From Streptomyces tubercidicus (lineage in GTDB: Bacteria; Actinomycetota; Actinomycetes; Streptomycetales; Streptomycetaceae): 64,000 bases of DNA. Made by a program: the position numbers and the translations under genes. Position 1 is the first letter of the stretch. Each line of letters opens with the position of its first letter. Shown here piece after piece: positions 7,430 through 14,622 of the stretch. The stretch spans positions 4,526,001-4,590,000 of the forward strand of contig NZ_CP114205.1 of assembly GCF_027497495.1 (NCBI RefSeq). The letters are read 5' to 3'. The notes beneath the pieces were generated by a model, which did not search any database, was not told the origin of the DNA, and saw only the letters and a program-made list of their open reading frames with translations.

Positions 7430-9424
7430 ATGTCATCGACGGAGAGCACCCCGGAGCAAGCGGGACCAGGACCAGGACCAGGAGCGGGAGTGGGAGGGGC
7501 CGGGGGAGGGGGTGTGGACGCGGTGCGTTTGATGAAGGGGACTCCCGGGCCTTATACGGCAGGGGAGTTGAGCACGGCGGGAAATACGGGCGAGAGCGGC
7601 GAGTGGGGTATGACGGGCGAGGCGGGAGCGATGAGCGAGTCGGGCGGCGGTTCGGCGGGGCGCGGGCCTGAGCCGCGGGGTCCGGGGGCGTCGGTTCCCT
7701 CGGCGGGGCCGATGCCCGTGGCTGGGGGCGGTCCGGTGGCTGCTGCTGGGGGGATGCCTTCAGCTGCGGCGATGCCTTACGGCGAGCCGGTGGCTCAGTC
7801 TGCCGGTGCACCGTCCGCGCCGGTCCAGCCGTCCGTACCCGCTCAGCCATCGGTACCCGCTCAGCGTTCCGTGCCGGTTCAGCCCTCCGCACCTGTTCAG
7901 ACGCCCGGTCCCGCCCCGTCCTCACCTGCCGCGTCGACGTCTGCGCCGTCCGCTCCTGGACCTGCCGCTCCTGGACCCGCCGCTCCTGGGCCCGCCGCTC
8001 CCGGGCCCGCCGCTCCCGGACCCTCCGCGTCCGCCCCCGCGCCGGCTCCCGGTCGCTACGGCAGGCCAGGGCTGCCTGCCCGGACGCCCCTCTCGGTGCC
8101 CCTACTGCCGCCGGAACTTGCCGACGGCCAGCCCAGGCCGCGTCGCGGCGACCCCGTGGCCCGGCGGGCGGGCCGTGCGCTGCGCCGGGTCTTCGCCTCG
8201 TCGCCTGCCGCCGAAACGGCCGCGGTCACCCAGGCGGCGCACGCCATTCAGCAGCCCGTGGCCACGGGGCGGCAGATCGCCGTGTCCAGCATCCGGGGCG
8301 GCGCCGGCAAGTCCACCGTCGCCGCTCTGCTCGCGCTCACCTACGCGCACTACCGCTCCGACCCGGTCCTCGCCGTCGAGGCCGATCCCGCGCTGGGCAC
8401 ACTGCCGCACCGGCTCGGCGCACGCGAGGTGCGGTGGTCGGGCAGCGATCTGGCGCAGATCGTCGATCCGGCGATGCTGATCACGGATCTGACCGGCTAT
8501 CTCCTCCCGTTCGCTGGTGGCGGCTGGCTGCTGCCCGGCAGCCAGGGCGCCATCGGCACCCGGCTGGACCTCGACACCTACCGCATCGTGATGACCTCGC
8601 TGCGCCGCCATTTCGCGGCCACCGTCGTGGACTGCGAGACGCTGCCCGCCGAAGTGGCGCGCACCGCGCTGGTGACCACCCAGGCGCGAGTGGTGGCCAC
8701 CCCGGCGACCCCGGAGGGCGTGGCGGCCACCCGTGCCGTACTGGACTGGGTCGGCGGGCTGCACTCCGGTCTGCTGCCCACCACCGTCGTCGTGCTCACC
8801 CACACCTCACCCGACAGCGCTCTCGACGTCCGCCGGGCCGCCGAACACCTCGGGGCAGGAGGCGCGGCGGTGCTGCCGCTGCCCTACGACAGGCATCTGG
8901 CGGCCGGCGGAGCCATCCGTACGGAGCTGCTCGGCGAACGGACGAGGGAGGCGGCGGCGCGGATCGCCGCTGAGGTGATGGACCGTGCGGTCTCGCGGGA
9001 ACCTGGGCGGCAGCAGCAGCAACGGCAGACGACGGTGCATCCGCCAGGGCAGCCGCCGGTGTACGTCCCGGGGCAGGCGACCGTCTCGCCGCCGCCCCAG
9101 GACCCGCAACGGGCCCCGGCCCCGGCCGGCCCCCAGGCTCACGCCCAGCAGCAGCAGCCCCAGCCCCAGCCCCAGCCGGCGCCCGGCTACCACCCGCCGC
9201 AGGCCGCGCCCCCGGCGCCCGCACCGCCCCAGGGCCCGGCACCCCAGGGCACGCCGCCTCAGGGCCCGCCGCCCCAGGGCCCGGCGACGCAGCCGATGCC
9301 GACGATGCCGGTGGCGCCCCCGCAAGCCGCCGGGACCCCGCAAGCCGCCGGGCCCCCGGAAGGCCCCGGCGCCCCCACCGCCCCCGACCAGCGGAGCCCG
9401 TTCGACGGAGGGCCGGTCCCCTGA
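7430..9424 (+). CDS. Proline-rich MinD/ParA-like ATPase, EspI-like
   Basis: 664 residues in three parts. Residues 1-270 are a disordered Pro/Ala/Gly tail containing about five APGPA repeats. Residues 275-525 are a MinD/ParA-type P-loop ATPase with Walker A RGGAGKST (GGAGKST at 290-296), VEADPALGTLPHRLG (switch-like Asp), VVDCETLP and later ATPATPEGVAATRAVLDWV. Residues 530-664 are a Pro/Gln-rich tail. The signature lysine that precedes GG in MinD proteins is arginine here. Size, composition and the neighbouring EccD-like gene match EspI (ESX-1 ATPase, also about 666 residues and proline-rich). Probably cytoplasmic, acting with the membrane protein. Function is inferred from architecture only. 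Confidence 0.65.
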   Translation: MSSTESTPEQAGPGPGPGAGVGGAGGGGVDAVRLMKGTPGPYTAGELSTAGNTGESGEWGMTGEAGAMSESGGGSAGRGPEPRGPGASVPSAGPMPVAGGGPVAAAGGMPSAAAMPYGEPVAQSAGAPSAPVQPSVPAQPSVPAQRSVPVQPSAPVQTPGPAPSSPAASTSAPSAPGPAAPGPAAPGPAAPGPAAPGPSASAPAPAPGRYGRPGLPARTPLSVPLLPPELADGQPRPRRGDPVARRAGRALRRVFASSPAAETAAVTQAAHAIQQPVATGRQIAVSSIRGGAGKSTVAALLALTYAHYRSDPVLAVEADPALGTLPHRLGAREVRWSGSDLAQIVDPAMLITDLTGYLLPFAGGGWLLPGSQGAIGTRLDLDTYRIVMTSLRRHFAATVVDCETLPAEVARTALVTTQARVVATPATPEGVAATRAVLDWVGGLHSGLLPTTVVVLTHTSPDSALDVRRAAEHLGAGGAAVLPLPYDRHLAAGGAIRTELLGERTREAAARIAAEVMDRAVSREPGRQQQQRQTTVHPPGQPPVYVPGQATVSPPPQDPQRAPAPAGPQAHAQQQQPQPQPQPAPGYHPPQAAPPAPAPPQGPAPQGTPPQGPPPQGPATQPMPTMPVAPPQAAGTPQAAGPPEGPGAPTAPDQRSPFDGGPVP

Positions 9425-9468
9425 CCCCGAGCCACCCCTGACCCCGAGCCACCCCTGACCCCGAGCCG
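9418..9468. repeat. Three tandem copies of a 17-bp repeat
   Basis: The unit CCCCTGACCCCGAGCCA occurs three times head to tail (last base differs in copy 3). The first copy contains the stop codon of the ATPase gene. It looks like slippage-prone sequence at a gene end; the remaining 9469-9693 has no gene and should hold the nuo-like operon promoter (a TAGACT hexamer at 9628 is the best -10 I see, without a convincing -35). Confidence 0.8.
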
Positions 9469-9693
9469 CCCCGGCCGACGTCCACCCCACCGCCCGTCCG
9501 CTCCGTGAGACAGGTCCTGAGACAACCGGGCGCTCCCTTTACGCTGCCGGCCACCCAGGTAGGGCGAAGTCTGGACAACCCCGTAGTCCGGGACGATGCG
9601 GCTGGTCATCGCTGCGGGGGCAGGGCCTAGACTCCGGTCCGTACAGATCGTCGAAGTCGTTGAACAATCACAGTCAGGGAGCGAGGGGCGGAC

Positions 9694-10095
9694 GTGCCGG
9701 ACGCGACCGTACGCAGCACCGTCGCCGCGGACTACTTCCAGGGCTACTCGGTCGTCGGCCTCATCGCCGTGATCGGTGTGCTCTTCGTTGCCGTGGCTTT
9801 CGGTGCCGGGCGGCTGCTGCGGCCCGTGGTGCCTACGCCGGAGAAGCTGCTGACGTATGAGTGCGGTGTGGACCCGGTGGGTGAGGGCTGGGCGCACACC
9901 CAGGTCCGCTACTACGTCTACGCCTTCCTCTACGTCATCTTCGCGGTTGACTCGATCTTCCTGTTCCCATGGGCAACGATCTTCGCCGCCCCCGGTTTCG
10001 GCGGCGTGACGCTGGCGGAGATGTTCATCTTCCTCGGCTTCCTCACCGTCGGCCTGCTCTACGCATGGAAGAAGGGCGTCCTGGAATGGACGTGA
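9694..10095 (+). CDS. nuoA: NADH-quinone oxidoreductase-like subunit A
   Basis: 133 residues with three membrane helices, as in NuoA. The conserved loop YECGVDPVGEG lies between helices 1 and 2, and FLFPWA marks the second helix. It is part of the membrane arm of complex I near the quinone site. The GTG start at 9694 follows GGGAGCGAGGGG. It is the first gene of a ten-gene operon and overlaps nuoB by 10 bases. The operon lacks nuoD, E, F and G, so this is a second, partial complex I set rather than the full NADH dehydrogenase. Confidence 0.95.
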   Translation: MPDATVRSTVAADYFQGYSVVGLIAVIGVLFVAVAFGAGRLLRPVVPTPEKLLTYECGVDPVGEGWAHTQVRYYVYAFLYVIFAVDSIFLFPWATIFAAPGFGGVTLAEMFIFLGFLTVGLLYAWKKGVLEWT

Positions 10096-10778
10096 CCCCC
10101 GCCTCCAACAGCTCCCCGGCTGCGGGCGCCGCCCCCGAGTTCCTGCCGGAGCCGCGGCGCCTGGGCACCCTCGCCCGGCTCGCGCCCGAACCGATGAAGG
10201 TGGTCCTCAACTGGGGCCGCCGCTACAGCCTCTGGGTCTTCAACTTCGGCCTGGCCTGTTGTGCCATCGAGTTCATCGCCGCGTCCATGGCGCGGCACGA
10301 CTTCATCCGGCTCGGCGTGATCCCGTTCGCGCCCGGCCCCCGCCAGGCCGACCTGATGGTCGTCTCCGGCACCGTCACCGACAAGATGGCGCCCGCGGTC
10401 AAGCGGCTCTACGAGCAGATGCCGGAGCCCAAGTACGTCATCTCCTTCGGGGCCTGCTCCAACTGCGGCGGCCCCTACTGGGACTCGTACTCCGTCACCA
10501 AGGGCGTCGACCAGATCATTCCGGTGGATGTGTACGTCCCGGGCTGCCCGCCGCGTCCGGAGGCGCTGCTGCAGGGCATCCTCAAGCTCCAGGAGAAGAT
10601 CGCGCGCGAATCGCTGGGGGAGCGGTACGCGAAGGGCGGCACCGCCCGGCCCTCGGCGGCCGCACTGCGCAGCGGGCTCGTCACCCCGCCCGCGCCGCAG
10701 TCGGCGGACGCGCCGGAGCGGACGGACGCTCCGAAGGCGGCGGACGCTCCGAAGCCGGCGGGGGAGGAGCCCCGATGA
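10086..10778 (+). CDS. nuoB: NADH-quinone oxidoreductase-like subunit B
   Basis: 230 residues. It carries the cluster N2 ligands expected of NuoB: C58-C59 (LACCAIEF), C124 (FGACSNCGG) and C154 (VPGCPPRPEAL). The peripheral-arm subunit passes electrons from the Fe-S chain to quinone. The core ends near residue 175; the last 55 residues are a low-complexity Ala/Pro/Asp tail with a repeated DAPK(A/P) pattern that is not part of the usual family. The ATG at 10086 lies inside the end of nuoA. NuoB normally docks against NuoD, which this operon does not encode. Confidence 0.95.
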   Translation: MDVTPASNSSPAAGAAPEFLPEPRRLGTLARLAPEPMKVVLNWGRRYSLWVFNFGLACCAIEFIAASMARHDFIRLGVIPFAPGPRQADLMVVSGTVTDKMAPAVKRLYEQMPEPKYVISFGACSNCGGPYWDSYSVTKGVDQIIPVDVYVPGCPPRPEALLQGILKLQEKIARESLGERYAKGGTARPSAAALRSGLVTPPAPQSADAPERTDAPKAADAPKPAGEEPR

Positions 10779-12088
10779 GCGAGCAGCCCGAGAAGCAGAC
10801 GAGGACCCCCGAGCAGCCGGAGACCCCCGAGAAGGCGCCCGAGACCCCCGAGCAGTCGGTGGCCCCGGACCCGGGCGAGCAGCCCGAGCAGTCCGAGCAG
10901 CCCGAGCAGTCCGAGCAGCCCCCCGCCGAGCCGGTCGTCGGCTGGCTGCCGCGCCCGGCGAGCGAGATCTTCGGTCCCGGAGCCACCGCGGACCTCGCGT
11001 ACGACCTGCTGACCGTCGACGTCCCCGTGGACGGCTGGCTCACCGCGCTGACCGCCGCCCGCGACGACCTGGGCTGCAGCTACTTCGACTGGCTGAGCGC
11101 CGTCGACGAGCCCGGCACCGGCTTCCGGATCTGTGCCCACCTCGCGGATGTGGCGCGCCCCGGGACCGTCCACCGGCTGATCGTGCGGACGACCGTGCCG
11201 CACGACGCGGCCGAGCTGCCCAGCGCCGTCGGTGTGTACGCGGGCGCGGGCTGGCACGAGCGGGAGACCCACGAGATGTTCGGGGTCGGCTTCACCGGCC
11301 ACCCGCACCTCGTACCGCTGCTGCTCCCGGAGAACTTCGAAGGGCACCCGCTGCGCAAGGACTTCGTACTGGCGGCGCGGGTCGCCAAGGCGTGGCCGGG
11401 CGCCAAGGAGCCGGGCGAGTCCGAGCACGGCGGGCCCAAGCGGCGCCAGATGCTGCCCCCGGGCGTCCCGGACCCGAACGAGTGGGGCCCGCTGAAGGGC
11501 CAGCTGCCGCCCGCGCCCGCACGTCCTGCGCGGGGTGCGCGGGCGGCCGGCGGCGCCGCGGGCGAGCGTCCGGCCCGGCGCACCCGTACGGCGGGCGCGG
11601 GGTCGGCCGGCCAGCAGGCGACGGGGGAGGCGGCCGAAACTGCGGCGACCCCGGCGCGTGCCGAGCGCCCGGAGCGCCCGGCACGTCGTACCCGTTCGGT
11701 GAGCGAGGGTTCCGCGAGCCAGCAGCGCACGGCGACGGACGCGGCGGAGACCACGGAGAGCACGAAGGCCGCCACGACCCAGACCCCGGCGACGGAGACC
11801 CCAGCGACGGAGGACCCGCCAAAGGCCACCCCGTCAAAGGACACCCCGACACCCCCGCCCGCCTCCGACGCCCCCTGGCATCACGCCCGCCCGGCCTTCG
11901 ACGCGCCGGAGCGGACGGCCGGGCCCGGTAAGAAGACCGACCCGGAGACGCCGGCCGAGAACGACCAGAAGCCGCACCCCGAACCGGCGTCAACTACGGA
12001 GGCCGAACCGGCGTCCACTACGGAGGCCGAACCGGCGTCCCCCCAGCCCCCCACCCCCGAGCCCCCGGCAGGAGGCGACACCCCATGA
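10775..12088 (+). CDS. nuoC: NADH-quinone oxidoreductase-like subunit C with long disordered tails
   Basis: 437 residues, about twice a normal NuoC. A Glu/Pro/Gln-rich N-terminus (EQPEQSEQPEQ repeats, 1-48) precedes the NuoC core (about 50-215), which includes CSYFDWLSAVDEPG, HERETHEMFGVGFTGHP and the HPLRKDF ending typical of the 30-kDa subunit. A Pro/Ala/Thr/Glu-rich tail of some 220 residues follows, with repeats encoded at 11981-12040. It joins the peripheral arm beside NuoB. It overlaps nuoB by 4 bases (ATGA) and nuoH by 4 bases. It is not fused to NuoD, and no nuoD follows. Confidence 0.93.
   Translation: MSEQPEKQTRTPEQPETPEKAPETPEQSVAPDPGEQPEQSEQPEQSEQPPAEPVVGWLPRPASEIFGPGATADLAYDLLTVDVPVDGWLTALTAARDDLGCSYFDWLSAVDEPGTGFRICAHLADVARPGTVHRLIVRTTVPHDAAELPSAVGVYAGAGWHERETHEMFGVGFTGHPHLVPLLLPENFEGHPLRKDFVLAARVAKAWPGAKEPGESEHGGPKRRQMLPPGVPDPNEWGPLKGQLPPAPARPARGARAAGGAAGERPARRTRTAGAGSAGQQATGEAAETAATPARAERPERPARRTRSVSEGSASQQRTATDAAETTESTKAATTQTPATETPATEDPPKATPSKDTPTPPPASDAPWHHARPAFDAPERTAGPGKKTDPETPAENDQKPHPEPASTTEAEPASTTEAEPASPQPPTPEPPAGGDTP
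11981..12040. repeat. 24-bp tandem repeat in the nuoC tail
   Basis: Two and a half copies of a unit beginning GAACCGGCGTC encode the repeated peptide EPASTTEA in the C-terminal tail of NuoC. The reading frame is preserved, so the repeat only changes tail length. Confidence 0.8.
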
Positions 12089-13053
12089 GCGACGCTCTCG
12101 ACATCGCGCTGCGCCTCCTCGCCGTCTTCGCCGTCTTCCTGGTCTTCCCCCTGGTCATCGGGCAGACCGAGCACAAGGTCATGGCCCATATGCAGGGCCG
12201 CCTCGGGCCGATGTACGCGGGCGGGTTCCACGGCTGGGCGCAGCTCGTCGCCGACGGTGTGAAGTTCGCGCAGAAGGAAGACATCGTGCCGGCCGGTGCC
12301 GACCGGCGGATCTTCCAGCTCGCGCCCGCCGTCGCGCTGCTGCCGTACCTCCTGGTCCTGGTCGCCATCCCGATAGGCCCGCACAACGCCGTGGGCCAGG
12401 AACTGGACGCGGGGATCTTCTTCGTCCTCGCCGTCATGGGCGTCGGGGTGCTCGGCTCGCTGATGGCGGGCTGGGCCTCGGCGAACAAGTTCTCGCTGCT
12501 CGGCGGTCTGCGGACGGCCGCACAGCTGCTGGCGTACGAGCTGCCGATGCTGCTCGCCGCGGCCTCCGTCGCGATGGCGGCCGGCACGCTCTCACTGCCC
12601 GGCATCATCGAGGCGTTCCACTGGTGGTGGGTGCCCTGGCAGATCGTCGGCGGCGTGGTCTTCTTCACCGCGGGGCTCGCCGAGCTCCAGCGGCCGCCGT
12701 TCGATATGCCGGTCGCCGACTCGGAGATCATCTTCGGTGCGTACACCGAGTACACCGGACTGCGCTTCGCCCTCTTCCTGCTCGCCGAGTACGCGGGCAT
12801 CGTCGTCCTCTGCGCGCTGACCTCCGTCCTCTTCCTGGGCGGCTGGCACGGTCCGTTCGGCGCCGACGGTCTGGGCTGGCTGTGGACGCTGCTGAAGACC
12901 GTGATCCTCGCCTTCGGTGTCATCTGGCTGCGGGTGACCTATCCGCGGCTGCGCGAGGACCAGCTGCAGAAGCTCGCCTGGACGGTCCTCATCCCGCTCG
13001 CCCTCGCCCAGATCGCCCTCACCGGCGTCGTCAAGGTGGTGATCTCGTCATGA
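12085..13053 (+). CDS. nuoH: NADH-quinone oxidoreductase-like subunit H
   Basis: 322 residues with eight or so membrane helices, the normal size of NuoH (ND1). Recognisable stretches are ERKVMAHMQGR-like EHKVMAHMQGRLGPMYAG near the start, SLLGGLRTAAQLLAYELPM, and the acidic loop DMPVADSEIIFGAYTEYTGL that lines the quinone channel. It anchors the peripheral arm to the membrane arm and links quinone chemistry to proton pumping. ATGA overlaps with both nuoC and nuoI indicate coupled translation. The charged quinone-channel loop looks intact, so the complex should still react with a quinone. Confidence 0.96.
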   Translation: MSDALDIALRLLAVFAVFLVFPLVIGQTEHKVMAHMQGRLGPMYAGGFHGWAQLVADGVKFAQKEDIVPAGADRRIFQLAPAVALLPYLLVLVAIPIGPHNAVGQELDAGIFFVLAVMGVGVLGSLMAGWASANKFSLLGGLRTAAQLLAYELPMLLAAASVAMAAGTLSLPGIIEAFHWWWVPWQIVGGVVFFTAGLAELQRPPFDMPVADSEIIFGAYTEYTGLRFALFLLAEYAGIVVLCALTSVLFLGGWHGPFGADGLGWLWTLLKTVILAFGVIWLRVTYPRLREDQLQKLAWTVLIPLALAQIALTGVVKVVISS

Positions 13054-13649
13054 GCTTCCCCGGTTCCGGCCTCGCCAAGGGGCTGGCCGTCACCCTCCGG
13101 ACGATGACGAAACGATCGGTCACCGCCCAGTACCCGGACGTCCAGCCCGACCTCCCGCCCCGCACCCGTGGCGTCATCGGGCTGTTCGAGGAGAACTGCA
13201 CGGTCTGCATGCTGTGCGCCAGGGAGTGCCCGGACTGGTGCATCTACATCGACTCCCACAAGGAGACGGTGCCGCCGGCGGCCCCCGGGGGCCGCGAGCG
13301 CAGCCGCAATGTGCTGGACCGCTTCGCGATCGACTTCGCGCTGTGCATGTACTGCGGTATCTGCATCGAGGTCTGCCCCTTCGACGCGCTGTTCTGGTCA
13401 CCGGAGTTCGAGTACGCCGAGACGGACATCCGCGAGCTGACCCATGAGCGGGACAAGCTCCGCGAGTGGATGTGGACGGTGCCCGAGCCCCCGGCGCTCG
13501 ACCCGGCGGCCGAGGAGCCCAAGGAACTCGCCGCCGCCCACAAGGCCGCGGACAAACTCGCCGCCCAGCAGGCCGCGGAGGCCGAGGCGCAGGCCGCGGC
13601 CACGGAGCAGGACCAGGACCGACCTGATACCCCCGGGGAGGGAACGTGA
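13050..13649 (+). CDS. nuoI: NADH-quinone oxidoreductase-like subunit I (2x[4Fe-4S])
   Basis: 199 residues. Two ferredoxin-type motifs carry clusters N6a and N6b: C50-C53-C56-C60 (CTVCMLCARECP) and C99-C102-C105-C109 (CMYCGICIEVCP). After residue 150 comes an Ala/Gln/Glu-rich helical tail that is not part of the family core. In the absence of NuoE, F and G this subunit would be the electron entry face, as in ferredoxin- or F420-dependent complex I relatives. It overlaps nuoH and nuoJ by 4 bases each. Confidence 0.96.
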   Translation: MSFPGSGLAKGLAVTLRTMTKRSVTAQYPDVQPDLPPRTRGVIGLFEENCTVCMLCARECPDWCIYIDSHKETVPPAAPGGRERSRNVLDRFAIDFALCMYCGICIEVCPFDALFWSPEFEYAETDIRELTHERDKLREWMWTVPEPPALDPAAEEPKELAAAHKAADKLAAQQAAEAEAQAAATEQDQDRPDTPGEGT

Positions 13650-14260
13650 CGCTCGCCGCCGCCGCAGCCGGCCCCGGCTTCCTCTCGCCCACCGGCGTCG
13701 AGATCGCCTTTGTCCTCGTCGGCATCGCCACCCTCGGCGCGGCCGTCCTCACCGTCACCACCCGGCAGCTGGTGCACGCCGCCCTCTGGCTGGTCGTCGC
13801 CCTCGGCGGGATCGCCGTCGAATACCTCCTCCTCACGGCCGAGTTCATCGCCTGGGTGCAGGTGCTGATCTACGTCGGTTCGGTCGTGGTGCTGCTGCTC
13901 TTCGGGCTGATGCTCACCAAGGCGCCCATCGGCCGCTCCCCGGACGCCGATTCGGGCAACCGCTGGGCCGCGCTCACCGTGGCGCTCGCCTCGGCCGCCG
14001 CCTTGGTCTGGGTCGTCGTGGACGCCTTCCGCGCCACCTGGATCAGCTTCGACGGCGCCGCCCAGGGCTCCACCGAAGCCTCCGGGCGCAGCCTCTTCCA
14101 GTACTGGGTGCTGCCCTTCGAGGCGCTGTCGGTGCTGCTGCTGGCCGCGCTCGTCGGGGCGATCGTGCTGTCCCGCAGGACGGGGGAGGGCAAGGCCGCC
14201 GCGGCGGACCTCACGAACCGTGCCCCCCGCACCCCCGCCCCACGAGAGGAGCAGCGCTGA
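13646..14260 (+). CDS. nuoJ: NADH-quinone oxidoreductase-like subunit J
   Basis: 204 residues with five membrane helices, matching NuoJ (ND6). The conserved stretch EYLLLTAEFIAWVQVLIYVGSV falls in the third helix region, where the family carries its flexible pi-bulge; only the shorter parts AEFIAWVQ and YVGSVVVL are quoted as diagnostic. It belongs to the membrane arm. The GTG start overlaps the nuoI stop (GTGA), and its own stop overlaps the nuoK start by one base. Confidence 0.95.
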   Translation: MTLAAAAAGPGFLSPTGVEIAFVLVGIATLGAAVLTVTTRQLVHAALWLVVALGGIAVEYLLLTAEFIAWVQVLIYVGSVVVLLLFGLMLTKAPIGRSPDADSGNRWAALTVALASAAALVWVVVDAFRATWISFDGAAQGSTEASGRSLFQYWVLPFEALSVLLLAALVGAIVLSRRTGEGKAAAADLTNRAPRTPAPREEQR

Positions 14261-14622
14261 TGCATCTCGCCTACCCGGCCGTCCTCGCCGTCCTCCTCTT
14301 CTGCACCGGTCTGTACGGCGTGCTCGCCCGCCGCAACGCGATCCTGGTGCTGATGTCCGTCGAGCTGATGCTCAACGCCGTCAACCTCAACCTCGTCGCC
14401 TTCGACGTCTGGCTGCGCGACACCCTGCACACCGGCCAGGCGCTCACCCTCTTCACCATCGCCATCGCCGCCGCCGAGATCGGCATCGGGCTGGCGATCG
14501 TGCTGCTCGTCTACCGCAACCGCGGCAGCTCCGACATCGACCGGCTCCGTGACCTCGCCGAGCAGGCGAGCGCCGGGGACGGGGACCCGCAGCCGGACAC
14601 CACGGCGGAGGCCGCCGCGTGA
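14260..14622 (+). CDS. nuoK: NADH-quinone oxidoreductase-like subunit K
   Basis: 120 residues with three membrane helices, as in NuoK (ND4L). The two buried glutamates of the proton path are visible in VELMLNAVNLNLV and AAAEIGIGLAIVLL. A hydrophilic tail of about 25 residues follows the core. It is a membrane-arm subunit next to NuoJ and NuoN. The start was set at the ATG at 14260, which overlaps the nuoJ stop (TGATG). Confidence 0.95.
   Translation: MHLAYPAVLAVLLFCTGLYGVLARRNAILVLMSVELMLNAVNLNLVAFDVWLRDTLHTGQALTLFTIAIAAAEIGIGLAIVLLVYRNRGSSDIDRLRDLAEQASAGDGDPQPDTTAEAAA

Noticed and set aside
9418..9468. 17-bp tandem repeats considered as a CRISPR-like or iteron array
   Set aside because: Head-to-tail copies without spacers, only three units, no cas or replication genes nearby.
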